A DNA stretch of 64,000 bases from Archangium gephyra (GTDB lineage: Bacteria; Myxococcota; Myxococcia; Myxococcales; Myxococcaceae). Position 1 is the first letter of the stretch. Every line of letters begins with the position of its first letter. Positions 53,601 through 61,688 of this stretch are shown one piece after another. The position numbers and the translations under genes were made by a program. The notes under the pieces were generated by a model that saw nothing but the letters and a program-made list of their open reading frames with translations, did not search any database and had not been told where the DNA came from. Where the stretch lies: assembly GCA_003243425.1 (NCBI GenBank), contig QFQP01000036.1:12295-76294 (forward strand). The letters run 5' to 3'.

Positions 53601-54501
53601 TGAACGTCAGCCCTTCGTCGACCTGGTTGTCGCAGTCGTCGTCGGCGCCGTTGCAGGTCTCGGGCGCCATCGGCTTCACGCTGGCGCTGGCGTCATTGCA
53701 GTCAGAATTGTTGAGCACCTTGCCGGGCACCGGCGAACACGCGCTCTCGCCGGTGGAGTTGACGTCGCCGAACCCGTCACCGTCGACGTCGGCGTAATAC
53801 GTCGCGTAGGTGATGCCGTTGTCGACCTGCCCGTCGCAGTTGTCGTCGATGCGGTTGCACAGCTCGGTGGCGCCGGGCTTCACGGTGGGGTTGGCGTCGT
53901 CGCAGTCGGAGCGATTGGTCACCCGCCCCATCACGCTCGTCTCGCAGGAGTTCACCGCCGTCGAGGCCGCAGCCCCAAAGCCGTCGCCGTCGTCGTCGAC
54001 GTAGAAGTCCTGAAAGGGAATGCCGTTGTCGTTGGTGCCATCGCAGTCTTCGTCGATGCCGTTGCAGATCTCGGCGGCGCCGGGGCGAATTGCCGGGTTG
54101 TCGTCATCGCAATCACCCATCTGCGTGACGTTGCCGGAAGGAGGCGCCTTGCACCCTTCGCCGGTCTTCATCGAGCCCACGCCGTCGCCGTCTTCGTCGC
54201 GGTAGTAGCTGACGACGGGGAGGCCTTCGTCGATCTGCCCGTTGCAGTTGTCGTCTTGCGCGTTGCACAGCTCGAGCGCGCCCGGGTACGCGTTGGGCTC
54301 GTTGTCGTTGCAGTCGACGTACATCTGCGACTGACAGTCTCCGGTCCCCGGAAAACCATCTCCGTCGTTGTCCAGACAGGTGGACCGAGGGAGCGGCGCG
54401 CCGGCATCGAGGGCCGACATCAACGGCGGGCGTGTTCCCTTGTCTCCGCAGGCCGTAAGACAGACGCTCAGCGCGACACCGACTGCGAGACTGCGGATCA
54501 T
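50689..54501 (-). CDS. Very large MopE-repeat lipoprotein
   Basis: A 1270-residue lipoprotein (signal with LSVCLTAC). From about residue 44 it carries nine tandem modules of 56 residues, each with CNDxNxxxxPGAxExCNGxDDNCxG and YYxDxDGDGFG. Four more divergent cysteine modules follow, and a C-terminal beta region of about 400 residues that includes VSGISFQRLNADGTLNGPT and DLVQAGDGWLLAGVYATNN. MopE-type modules bind copper in methanotrophs, and DGDGFG loops bind calcium in thrombospondin-like proteins; metal binding here is inferred. It is read in the same direction as the Fe2OG gene downstream and has its own promoter region. Confidence 0.88.
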   Translation of the reverse strand: MIRSLAVGVALSVCLTACGDKGTRPPLMSALDAGAPLPRSTCLDNDGDGFPGTGDCQSQMYVDCNDNEPNAYPGALELCNAQDDNCNGQIDEGLPVVSYYRDEDGDGVGSMKTGEGCKAPPSGNVTQMGDCDDDNPAIRPGAAEICNGIDEDCDGTNDNGIPFQDFYVDDDGDGFGAAASTAVNSCETSVMGRVTNRSDCDDANPTVKPGATELCNRIDDNCDGQVDNGITYATYYADVDGDGFGDVNSTGESACSPVPGKVLNNSDCNDASASVKPMAPETCNGADDDCDNQVDEGLTFTNYYTDADGDGFGAATSMAQSSCVGVAGKVTNNADCNDASPMVKPGATEICNGVDDDCAGGVDNGLNFSQYFVDGDGDGFGAAGSTAQSACAPVAGKVTNNSDCNDGNASVKPGATELCNGIDDNCVGGVDDGLTFTNYYPDGDGDGYGSAAASPQSACAPISGRVTSHNDCNDANALVNPGRTEVCNSVDDNCNGSTDEGLPTSSYYRDADMDGFGSSTATAVVSCGPVAGHVTDRTDCNDNNAAIRPGATEVCNALDDNCNGTVDEGTASVNWYADADGDGYGAANGTPIFQCSPVANRVTNNSDCNDGNAAVKPGATETCNNIDDNCNGNVDEGNPGGGAQCTLSNRQGPCASGVMQCNGGAVACAQTVFPVTEVCDSVDNNCDGTTDNIAAAACTTSQQGRCAAGTTACQGTAQICVRTNGPVAELCNNVDDDCDGTVDEGNPGGGAQCTVPSRQGECAKGTLTCTAGALSCPQSIFPSTEVCDNFDNDCNGTVDNGFAGLGNTCTAGVGVCARTGTNVCNTAQTGVTCNVTAGAPTAAACDGQDNDCDGVVDEPTLASTATVSSVAYTDIEVQPYYYSSSCQGGALGSGTDALAGGAMIMAGGVSGISFQRLNADGTLNGPTSSAISLAYADADLVQAGDGWLLAGVYATNNAEIDLYYLDAAGAWRAQKWIQFKISETTTLDSVRLVRGNGRKATLIWRENGTGIKMAKIEACLSGTTWSIQQAGCTSGTAALTSTTLVANTAVVPGIGADSNVSDWAASQSCQSTTALRTIGISYRAGGNALRFFTVNDDGTGKSGETTFTPPANSTAITDPAVGFFKDASNVDAYVVGFVVQYASSSSARYWRSNNPATFDRVWSGSDATGATAIRRPRVSAKADGFQIVALREFESEPTYPAQLMTRNFTLAGAASPAGQAVEIPAGCGAGDTACSAGNKAAVANAYPWGRIYYSSTAASAASFGSALTCN
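52590..54372 (-). repeat. Tandem 168-bp MopE repeats in the giant lipoprotein
   Basis: Nine near-perfect units of about 168 bp (56 residues). Adjacent units share long runs of DNA identity, especially around the sequence encoding the ExCNGxDDNC motif, which makes unequal crossing-over and copy-number change likely. Confidence 0.8.
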
Positions 54502-54573
54502 GTGATGGGCTCCCCGGAACAGGCGGGCCCGTGTACCTGATGGATGAAGTTGTAGGCAAACCGCGCACGTGTC

Positions 54574-54592
54574 GCACTTGCGCTACAAGTGC
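54574..54592. promoter_or_regulatory. Perfect hairpin just before pabA-pabB
   Basis: GCACTTG-CGCTA-CAAGTGC (7-bp stem, 5-nt loop) ends 8 nt before the GTG start of the fused synthase. No ribosome binding site is seen, so the hairpin could hinder translation or be a repressor site. Confidence 0.45.
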
Positions 54593-54599
54593 CAGCGCC

Positions 54600-56168
54600 G
54601 TGCCCCGGGTTCTCTTCATCGAAAACCACGACTCGTTTTCGTGGAATGTGATCGACGCGCTGCCCTTCGCGCGCGAAGAAATCTGCGTGGTTTCCGCGGT
54701 CGAGGCCGCGACGGTGTTGCCCACGCTGGAAAGTTCCGACGTGGTGGTCATGGGCCCCGGTCCGATGGACCCGCAACGAGCGGGGCTGGTCGAGCTGGTG
54801 CACGAGGTCGCGAAGCGACGGCTCCAGTTCGTGGGCGTGTGTCTGGGCCATCAGGCGCTGGGGCTGGCGTTCGGCGCGACGCTGTTTCGGTCGACGCCGA
54901 CGCACGGAAAGCGAGCGATTGCTCAGTTTCATGACGGGCGCTCGCTCGAGGTGATGCGCTACCACTCGCTGTCGTTGACCGACGTGAAGTCTCCCCTGCG
55001 CGTGACCGCGTCGCTCGCCGACGGCACGGTGATGGCGGTGGAGCACGAGTCGTTGCCGATGCGCGGCGTGCAGTTCCACCCCGACTCGTTCGGCACGCCG
55101 TTCGGTCGCGCGCTGTTGGCGGAGCTGTTCAATCGCGCAGAGAAAATCGAAACGAAGTTCCCGTCTCCCGCTCGCGCACCGGCTCAGGGTGAGGGGCCGA
55201 CCGTCGCGCTCTCATCTCTGAAAGATGACTTCGCGTTGTTGTCGCCCGAATTCACGAACTCGACGTCGTGGACGCTCGTCGACCTCACAAAACCCGGCGA
55301 CGCAAGGGTGTGGTTCGCGCGGGCCGAAGGGCGGGCGGAAGCCCTCAGTGGCCTCGCCCGACCGGTGCACCTGGCACTCGACGTCGCGCCCGCTTCGCTC
55401 AACGTCACGCTCGATGACACGGGCTTCCTCGACGGCGTGCGCTCCATTCGCGAACGAATCGCCGCTGGAGACGTGTACCAGGTCAATCTCACCGCCCGCG
55501 CTTCACTGGGCGAGGTCGACGGAGCCGCGCTGCTCTCGCGACTGTGCGCTCGCGGCGTTCCCCGCTTCGCGGCGTGGGTGAAGTCGTCGCGCTTCGGCGA
55601 ATTCGTCTCAGCGTCACCGGAGCTGCTGGTCGAAACGGCCGGGCAATGGGTCCACGTCGAGCCGATGAAGGGCACGGCGGCCTCGGCTGATCAGCTGATC
55701 AACTCCGAGAAGGATCGCGCCGAGCTGGCGATGATCACCGACCTGCTGCGCGACGATCTTCACCGGCTGTGCGAAGCACGAAGCGTGGTCGTCACCAACG
55801 AACGCCGGCTCATACCGCTTGCCTACGCGGTGCAGTCCGTTGCCGACGTGGAAGGCACGCTGCGCGCGGGCGTTTCTCTTCACGACGTCTTGAACGTCGT
55901 TCACCCCGGCGGCTCGGTCACCGGCGCGCCTCGCCGCTCAGCCCTGCAGATCATCGCCGAGCTCGAGCGCACACCACGCGGCGCCTATTGTGGAACGCTG
56001 GGTCTCGAAATGAACGGCCGCAGCCGGTTCTCCTTGTTGATCCGCACGGCGGAGCGACTTCCGACGCACTGGCAATACGGCGTCGGCGGCGGCATCACGT
56101 GGGACTCGTCGCCCGAAGCGGAGCTCGACGAAGTGCGACTCAAGCTCGGCGCGCTCGGCGGAACCTGA
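54600..56168 (+). CDS. Fused glutamine amidotransferase / chorismate-binding synthase (aminodeoxychorismate synthase type)
   Basis: GTG at 54600 gives 522 residues. The first 185 are a class I glutamine amidotransferase (FIENHDSFSWNVIDAL, nucleophile Cys in GVCLGHQALG). The catalytic His motif reads GVQFHPDSFG, with Asp where the triad usually has Glu (HPES). Residues about 280-522 are the chorismate-binding fold (GDVYQVNLTARASL, VEPMKGTAAS, HPGGSVTGAPRRSALQIIAE, GVGGGITWDSSPEAELDE). The GSVTGAPR motif points to PabB, aminodeoxychorismate synthesis in folate biosynthesis. The N-terminal domain of component I is reduced. An anthranilate synthase role is less likely. Confidence 0.85.
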   Translation: MPRVLFIENHDSFSWNVIDALPFAREEICVVSAVEAATVLPTLESSDVVVMGPGPMDPQRAGLVELVHEVAKRRLQFVGVCLGHQALGLAFGATLFRSTPTHGKRAIAQFHDGRSLEVMRYHSLSLTDVKSPLRVTASLADGTVMAVEHESLPMRGVQFHPDSFGTPFGRALLAELFNRAEKIETKFPSPARAPAQGEGPTVALSSLKDDFALLSPEFTNSTSWTLVDLTKPGDARVWFARAEGRAEALSGLARPVHLALDVAPASLNVTLDDTGFLDGVRSIRERIAAGDVYQVNLTARASLGEVDGAALLSRLCARGVPRFAAWVKSSRFGEFVSASPELLVETAGQWVHVEPMKGTAASADQLINSEKDRAELAMITDLLRDDLHRLCEARSVVVTNERRLIPLAYAVQSVADVEGTLRAGVSLHDVLNVVHPGGSVTGAPRRSALQIIAELERTPRGAYCGTLGLEMNGRSRFSLLIRTAERLPTHWQYGVGGGITWDSSPEAELDEVRLKLGALGGT

Positions 56169-56179
56169 GCGCCCTCGCG

Positions 56180-56506
56180 GTGCGCCTGGCGCTCGCGCTA
56201 CACAGCCTTCATGCGTGCTTGGGGGCGTGCACTGATCAGCCGCTGACACCCGGCGTCACGCGCGTGGGCGAGAGCACGAACTTCGAGTTCCCCATCACGA
56301 GCCGCATCGACGACGAACTTACGCTCGAGGTGTGGCCGCTGGGCCCGCCCTTCGTGACGCACGGAAACCGGCCGCTCGCGCCGCGGAGCACGCAGCGCTA
56401 CGTCGCGCACTTCGAGCCGAAGGTACCCGGGCCCGTCAGCACCCACTTCGTGGTGCGCATCGCAGACTGGTCTACGGAACTGACCGTCGAAGCGCTCGCG
56501 GAGTGA
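56180..56506 (+). CDS. Small exported lipoprotein-like protein
   Basis: The longest frame here starts within the previous gene and is antisense-like, but a GTG at 56180, 11 bp after the synthase, begins a signal peptide MRLALALHSLHACLGAC. The 108-residue product continues as a beta-rich domain (NFEFPITSRIDDELTLEVWP, VSTHFVVRIADWSTELTVE), possibly Ig-like. No family recognised. The case rests on the signal and the good beta pattern. Confidence 0.55.
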   Translation: MRLALALHSLHACLGACTDQPLTPGVTRVGESTNFEFPITSRIDDELTLEVWPLGPPFVTHGNRPLAPRSTQRYVAHFEPKVPGPVSTHFVVRIADWSTELTVEALAE

Positions 56507-56549
56507 CGACGGCGCCGTCGTCCTTCGACACCAGCGCGTGACGCGGGAA

Positions 56550-57032
56550 CTACTTCGCCAGCGAGAACACCAGCTCTTCGAGCTGCTCCATCGACTCGCG
56601 CATGCCGCTCTCCATGCCCGACGCCACCGCCGCTTCACGCGCTTCCTTCGACGGGTAGCGCTCGCGCGAGGTCAGCTTCGTCTGCCCATTCACCTCTTCG
56701 AACGTCACCGTCGCCACGACCGCGCCGGCATCGGCCATCGGCTCGAACACCTGCGTGTAGACGAGCTTCGTGTACGGCGTGACCTCCCGGTACTCGCCCG
56801 AGAACGCCATGTTGCCCTGCTCGCGCACGTTCATCACGTAGCGGTACCTGCCGCCCGTGCGTACGTCGGCCGTGCATTCCACCAACGATGCACCGTGTGA
56901 TTTCGGAGCCCACCAGCGGCTGACGAACTCCGCCTTCGTGTACGCCTCGAACACGATGCGCGGCGGTGCGCGAAACACGCGCGAGATGACGATGTCCTGC
57001 TGGCCTTCGAGTTCCATGCTCGTCTTGTTCAT
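56550..57032 (-). CDS. SRPBCC-family protein (AHSA1-like)
   Basis: ATG at 57032 overlaps the stop of the ArsR gene (ATGA). The 160-residue protein is a START-like beta-grip: DIVISRVFRAPPRIVFEAYT, SRWWAPKSHG, and TVTFEEVNGQTKLTSRERY near the end, as in AHSA1/CalC-type proteins. These bind hydrophobic ligands; the family is often paired with ArsR regulators, as here. The exact ligand is unknown. Confidence 0.88.
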   Translation of the reverse strand: MNKTSMELEGQQDIVISRVFRAPPRIVFEAYTKAEFVSRWWAPKSHGASLVECTADVRTGGRYRYVMNVREQGNMAFSGEYREVTPYTKLVYTQVFEPMADAGAVVATVTFEEVNGQTKLTSRERYPSKEAREAAVASGMESGMRESMEQLEELVFSLAK

Positions 57033-57379
57033 GCCTTCGTTCCTTTCAACGGGGTGCACTGCGCCTCCTTCGACTGGAGCTCGTCGATGACCTCGTCCAT
57101 CGCGTCGAAGCGCGCTTCCCAGAGCTGGCGGTAGCGCTCGAGCCACGCGTGCAGCTCGCGCAGCGGCGCTGCCTGCAGCTCGTACAAGCGCTGCTGACCA
57201 CGCGGCTGCACGTCGACCAGCCCGACCTCTTTGAGCACCTTCAGGTGCTTCGAGACCTGCGGCTGGTTGAGCTTCAAACCCTCGACGATGTCGTTCACCG
57301 GCTTCGCGCCATCGCGGAGGAACTCCACGATGCGGAAGCGGTTGGGATCGCCGAGGGCTGCGAGGGACGTATGCATCAT
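57029..57379 (-). CDS. ArsR-family winged-helix regulator
   Basis: ATG at 57379 (or 57376) is chosen; the TTG 36 bp upstream is part of the promoter. The 116-residue protein has the HTH ARRF-type motif AALGDPNRFRIVEFLRDG, NQPQVSKHLKVLKEVGLVDV and GQQRLYELQAA. It lacks the metal-binding ELCVC motif of ArsR metal sensors. It is the first gene of an operon with AHSA1 and likely represses it through the operator at 57382-57409. The transcription start predicted from the promoter falls at the ATG, so the mRNA may be leaderless. Confidence 0.92.
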   Translation of the reverse strand: MMHTSLAALGDPNRFRIVEFLRDGAKPVNDIVEGLKLNQPQVSKHLKVLKEVGLVDVQPRGQQRLYELQAAPLRELHAWLERYRQLWEARFDAMDEVIDELQSKEAQCTPLKGTKA

Positions 57380-57381
57380 GC

Positions 57382-57415
57382 GGAATGTATTCTTCGCACG
57401 ACATATTCCCGTCAA
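57382..57415 (-). promoter_or_regulatory. Promoter and candidate ArsR operator
   Basis: On the minus strand TTGACG (57415-57410), 17 nt, GAATAC (57392-57387), then ATG at 57379. An inverted repeat GGAAT-N18-ATTCC (57409-57382) covers the spacer and minus 10 element, as expected for ArsR autorepression. Confidence 0.5.
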
Positions 57416-57440
57416 GGAATTTACTAAAGGTGACGTGAAA

Positions 57441-59054
57441 TCAGCGCTTTGGAGGCGGTCTTACCGGCGGACGGGCGCCACCTGGCGGCGTTCCGGGGCG
57501 TGGCGGAGGCCGGCCGGCAGCCAGTGGATTGGGCCGGATGGCCGTCGAGCCGTTCTCGATGGGCTGCTCGTCTTCCATCAACGAGTCGCTGACCTCGATG
57601 CTGGGCGCCATCGTCTCTTCGGCGGCCGTTTCGGAGGGCGCGGGCTTCTTCATCAACAGCGGGTTGCGCGTGGGCGGCGGCGTGGCGTCGTCACGATTCG
57701 CGGCGGTCACCGGGCGCTGCGCGGGCATCGCCGGGCGAGAAGGCGGCTGACCGGGCCTTGCGGGCACCTGCACCTGCACCTTGTTCTTTTCCGCGTTCTT
57801 CGCCTTGGCGTCGCTCTTCAGCTTCTCTTCGAAGGCCTTCCACTCGTCTTTGTATTCCTTGGGGTCCGGCATGTGCTCTTCGCGGTGCTTCAGCGAAGGC
57901 GCCCAGTGCGTGGTGACGTTCTCACCCAGACCGTGAATCAACGGCGGAGGCGGCACGCCATACGTGCGCGGATCGAAGAAGGCCTCGTCGAGATCTTCGA
58001 AGCCGTAGGCCTTCGCCTTGGCGAAGAAGGTCGGGAGAATGCCCGTGGGCGCGTGGTACCCGAGCACCTTGCCGTTCTCGTCTTTGCTCACCGGGATGTA
58101 GAGCCAGAGGTCCTGCGTGCGGTAGTCGCCCTTCTCGTTGAGCGGCAGCACTTCGGAGACGGCGATGGTCTTGCGGCTACCGTCCTGCAGGCGCTCGCAG
58201 CACACGATGAAGTTGATGGCCGCGGCGACCTGCGCGCGAATGGCGACCATCGGCAATTCGACCGAGCTCATCAGGCACAACGACTCGAGGCGGCGCAGCG
58301 TTTCGGTCGGCGTGTTGGCGTGCACCGTGGCCATCGAGCCGCCGTGGCCGGTGTTCATGGCCTGCATCAGGTCGAAGGCTTCACCACCGCGAACTTCACC
58401 GACCACGATGCGGTCGGGGCGCAGACGCAGCGCCGACATCAGCAGGTGACCCATGGTCACTTCGCCTTTGCCGAACTTGTCGGGCGGGCGTGACTCGAAG
58501 GGCACCAGGTGCGCCTGCTGCAACTGCAGCTCGGCCGAGTCTTCGATGGTGAGAATGCGTTCGTCGTCGGGAATCAGGCCCGAGAGAATGTTGAGCAGCG
58601 TGGTCTTGCCCGAGCCCGTACCGCCCGACACGACCATGTTCAGCTTCACGCGCACGGCCGCTTCGATGAGGCGCACCATCTTCTGGGTGATGGAGCCGAA
58701 CTCCACGAGGTTCTGCGGCTTGAGACGATCCTTGAAGAACTTGCGGATCGAGATGGTCGTGCCCTTGCGCGCGATGGGCGGGATCACGATGTGAATACGA
58801 GAGCCGTCGGGCAGACGCGCGTCGAGGCGCGGGCGCTCGTCGCTGAGAATGCGGCCGACGAACTGAGCCATGTTGCGTGCCGCGCCGAGCAGCCCTTCTT
58901 CCGAGAACGCAGCGTCGGTCTTGGTGAGCACGCCCTTTCGTTCGATCCACACGTCGGTGGGACCGTTGATCATGATTTCCGAGACGGTCTCGTCGTCCAG
59001 GTAGGGGAGTACGGGCTTGAGGAACGCCCGCAGCGACTCTGTGTACATCGTCAT
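57441..59054 (-). CDS. cpaF: CpaF/TadA-type secretion ATPase
   Basis: A 537-residue hexameric secretion ATPase. N-terminal IMINGPTDVWIERKG, the Walker A motif GGTGSGKTTLL (about 143-153), the Asp-box LTIEDSAELQL, Walker B-like RIVVGEVRGGEAFDL and the His box GHGGSMATVHAN are all present. The last 180 residues form a Lys/Pro-rich tail (KAKNAEKNKVQVQVPARPGQ), unusual for the family (about 450 residues). It powers Flp/Tad pilus assembly or a related export machine, but no other tad genes lie in the window. It is divergent from a TPR gene. Confidence 0.92.
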   Translation of the reverse strand: MTMYTESLRAFLKPVLPYLDDETVSEIMINGPTDVWIERKGVLTKTDAAFSEEGLLGAARNMAQFVGRILSDERPRLDARLPDGSRIHIVIPPIARKGTTISIRKFFKDRLKPQNLVEFGSITQKMVRLIEAAVRVKLNMVVSGGTGSGKTTLLNILSGLIPDDERILTIEDSAELQLQQAHLVPFESRPPDKFGKGEVTMGHLLMSALRLRPDRIVVGEVRGGEAFDLMQAMNTGHGGSMATVHANTPTETLRRLESLCLMSSVELPMVAIRAQVAAAINFIVCCERLQDGSRKTIAVSEVLPLNEKGDYRTQDLWLYIPVSKDENGKVLGYHAPTGILPTFFAKAKAYGFEDLDEAFFDPRTYGVPPPPLIHGLGENVTTHWAPSLKHREEHMPDPKEYKDEWKAFEEKLKSDAKAKNAEKNKVQVQVPARPGQPPSRPAMPAQRPVTAANRDDATPPPTRNPLLMKKPAPSETAAEETMAPSIEVSDSLMEDEQPIENGSTAIRPNPLAAGRPPPRPGTPPGGARPPVRPPPKR

Positions 59055-59081
59055 GGCGGACCGAATGCTACCGTACCTTCC

Positions 59082-59711
59082 ATGGCGACGAAGAAGGTCC
59101 GCACCGTGAAGAAGGTGTCGAAGCCGAAGAAGCCGTCGAAACCGGTGGTCGTGCTGGAGCCCGAACGAGCGCGCGCGCCGCTCGCCCTGCCCTTCGAGAT
59201 CGACCCGCAGAAGATCGAAGCCTCACTCAACAAGCTGAAGGACCAGGTGGTCACGCTCGCGAAGAAGGGCCGCTACACGAAGGTGCGCTTCAAGTTTCGC
59301 GGCAAACAGCTGTTGCCCGACATTCCGCTCGCCGCGGTGGTCGCGGTCGAAGGCGCGACGTTCTACTGGGCCGGCGTGTTGCGCGCGGTGGTCTTCACGC
59401 TCGCCGGTCGTGCGGTCATCGACGTCGAGCTGGTGAACGACTCCGAGAAGAAGCTCGCCGCTGGCAAAGAGGCCTTGTTGTCGGGAGACCTCGACGAAGC
59501 GCTGCAGCACTTCACCGACGCGAAGGACATGGACGTCGAGAACCCGGCCGTGCACCTCAACCTCGGCATCGCGCTCAAACTCAAGGGCGATCACCCCGGA
59601 GCGCGGGCGGCGCTCGAGCAGGCGCTGAAGCTCGACCCGCGCGGTCCGTTCGCGCACGAAGCAGAACGGTTGCTCAAGACGCTGACCACGGCGATCGTCG
59701 TGGCTTCATGA
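59082..59711 (+). CDS. Tetratricopeptide-repeat protein with basic N-terminus
   Basis: ATG at 59082 gives 209 residues. Residues 1-25 are lysine-rich (KKVRTVKKVSKPKKPSKP). A beta-rich domain (60-115, RYTKVRFKFRGKQLLPDIPL) is followed by two or three TPR-like helix pairs (LLSGDLDEALQHFTDAKDMD, LKGDHPGARAALEQALKLDP). Its stop overlaps the lipoprotein downstream (ATGA). It is divergent from the CpaF gene. Function unknown; a role at the membrane is suggested by the partner. Confidence 0.78.
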   Translation: MATKKVRTVKKVSKPKKPSKPVVVLEPERARAPLALPFEIDPQKIEASLNKLKDQVVTLAKKGRYTKVRFKFRGKQLLPDIPLAAVVAVEGATFYWAGVLRAVVFTLAGRAVIDVELVNDSEKKLAAGKEALLSGDLDEALQHFTDAKDMDVENPAVHLNLGIALKLKGDHPGARAALEQALKLDPRGPFAHEAERLLKTLTTAIVVAS

Positions 59712-60385
59712 AACGCGCACTCCTCGCTCTCGTCTTCGCCGGCTGCGCTGCTGGGCCCCGGCCGGTTCCTTCTTCCGCAACGCCTGCCGAGCGCCTCGCC
59801 GCGGCCGAAACCGCGCTGCTCAACGCGAAGGGCTACACCTCCACCTTCGACATCGAATCGACGGGCGAGAACGCCGCCACCATGACCGGCACGCTCGAGC
59901 TCCTCGACGGCAACGCGCTGCGAATCTCGAGCGACGGCGCGTACAAGAACGAAGCGGTGCACGTGGAGCTCGATTCGCGTGAGTCCGACAGCCCGCACCG
60001 CGCGTCGAGCCGCGGCCCGAACGTGTCTTCGCACCGCGACCCGCCGGCGCCGAAGCTGCGAGAAGCCGTCGCGCTCGGGCTGGTGCGCATGGGCCTGCTG
60101 CACAACCTGGTGACCCTCGCGATGGACCGCCCGCTCGACAAGTCGGAGGGTGGTTTCGACGGCTGGGTGAAGGCCGTCGACGTCAAGGCCGGCAGCTCGG
60201 TGAACGCCAGCGAAGTGCCCTGCACCAACGTCGACTTCGGAATTCAGGTGAGCGGTCAGCGCATGGGCGAGGGCACGCTGTGCATCGCCGACGCCACCGG
60301 GCTCCCGGTGTTGCGCACCGGCGTCGTTCACTTTCCCGCCGGCGACATGACGGTCACCGAGAAGTTCACGTGGAAGCTGCCGTGA
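59708..60385 (+). CDS. Lipoprotein (LolA/LppX-like guess)
   Basis: A 225-residue lipoprotein; signal MKRALLALVFAGC. The mature domain reads AAETALLNAKGYTSTFDIES, TGTLELLDGNALRISSDGAY and VHFPAGDMTVTEKFTWKL, a beta-sheet pattern like lipid-carrying lipoproteins. The ATG overlaps the TPR gene stop by 4 bp. I do not recognise it beyond the fold guess. Confidence 0.68.
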   Translation: MKRALLALVFAGCAAGPRPVPSSATPAERLAAAETALLNAKGYTSTFDIESTGENAATMTGTLELLDGNALRISSDGAYKNEAVHVELDSRESDSPHRASSRGPNVSSHRDPPAPKLREAVALGLVRMGLLHNLVTLAMDRPLDKSEGGFDGWVKAVDVKAGSSVNASEVPCTNVDFGIQVSGQRMGEGTLCIADATGLPVLRTGVVHFPAGDMTVTEKFTWKLP

Positions 60386-60409
60386 CCTGCGGCGAAGGCC
60401 GTTCGAGCG

Positions 60410-61645
60410 ATGTCTGCGCGTAAGCCGGCACTCGGCTTCATCCTCGTCACGCTGTTCCTCGACATCCTCGGGCTGGGGCTCATCATCCCCATCCTCCCGA
60501 GGCTCGTGGAGAGCTTCGTGGGCAACGACCCGACCGAGGGCGCGTTCTACGTGGGGCTGTTGACCGCCACGTACGCGGTGATGCAGTTCTTCTGCGCGCC
60601 CCTCATGGGCAGCATCTCCGACCGCTACGGCCGCCGCGTGGTGTTGCTGGTGACGCTCTTCGGCCAGGTGCTCGACTACCTGCTGCTCGCCTTCTCACCG
60701 ACGCTGGGCTGGTTCTTCCTGGGCCGCGTACTGGCGGGCGTCGGAGGCGCCTCCATCGGCACCGCGGGCGCGTACATCGCCGACGTCAGCCCTCCGGAAA
60801 AACGGGCGCAGAACTTCGGGCTCATCGGCGTGGCGTTCGGGCTGGGCTTCATCGCCGGCCCGGCGATGTCGGCCTGGCTGGGCACCGTGCAGCTGCCGTT
60901 TCTGGGCCTCGACGCGCTGCGCACGCCGTTCATCGTGGCCGGCTGCTTCACGCTGGTGAACGCGGTGTGGGGCGTGTTCTTCGTGCCTGAATCGCTGGCG
61001 CCCGAAAATCGCCGCGCGTTCTCGTGGTCACGCGCCAACCCCTTCGGCGCCCTCCGCTACCTCGCGCGCTACCCCGTCGTGCTCGGGCTGTCGGCGAGCT
61101 GGTTGCTGTTCGGCATCGCGCAGCGCGGCCTCGAGAACACGTGGGTGCTCTACACGCAGTACCGCTTCGACTGGGGCGTGCGTGAAACCGGCTTCTCGCT
61201 CGCGGTGGTGGGGCTGGCGGCCGCGGTGGTTCAAGGCGGCCTCTCGCGCCGCATCATTCCCAAGTTCGGAGAGCGGCGCGTGCTGACCTTCGCGCTCGGC
61301 GTCTCGGCCGTCACCTTCGCGTGCTACGCGTTCGCCAGTCAGGGGTGGATGATGTTCCCCATCATCGTGGTGAGCGCCTTCGGAGGCCTGACGCAACCTT
61401 CCGCGCAGGGCCTGATGTCGAAGGCCGTGCCCGCCAACGAACAAGGCATGTTGCAGGGTGGAATTCTGGGCGTGGGCTCGCTGACGGGTGCCTTCGGGCC
61501 ACCGCTGGCCACCAATCTGTTCGGCTATTTCGCCGGCGCAGACGCACCGATTGCGCTCCCCGGCGCAGGATTTCTCATGTCGTCATTGTTGACCGTGTTC
61601 GCGCTGCTGATGGCGATTCGCACCTTCAAGCGGCTGCCTGCCTGA
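60410..61645 (+). CDS. Major facilitator transporter, TetA-like drug efflux
   Basis: A 411-residue MFS protein with twelve membrane segments. It begins GFILVTLFLDILGLGLIIPILP, motif A is GSISDRYGRRVVLL, and motif C-like GFIAGPAMSA sits in helix 5. The start matches tetracycline resistance TCR/Tet family exporters. It would be a proton antiporter in the inner membrane. Substrate not predictable. It is 24 bp after the lipoprotein. Confidence 0.88.
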   Translation: MSARKPALGFILVTLFLDILGLGLIIPILPRLVESFVGNDPTEGAFYVGLLTATYAVMQFFCAPLMGSISDRYGRRVVLLVTLFGQVLDYLLLAFSPTLGWFFLGRVLAGVGGASIGTAGAYIADVSPPEKRAQNFGLIGVAFGLGFIAGPAMSAWLGTVQLPFLGLDALRTPFIVAGCFTLVNAVWGVFFVPESLAPENRRAFSWSRANPFGALRYLARYPVVLGLSASWLLFGIAQRGLENTWVLYTQYRFDWGVRETGFSLAVVGLAAAVVQGGLSRRIIPKFGERRVLTFALGVSAVTFACYAFASQGWMMFPIIVVSAFGGLTQPSAQGLMSKAVPANEQGMLQGGILGVGSLTGAFGPPLATNLFGYFAGADAPIALPGAGFLMSSLLTVFALLMAIRTFKRLPA

Positions 61646-61688
61646 GGCGGGTTGCACGCGCTCGCCGCGCTCGGATAGGAGCACGCGC

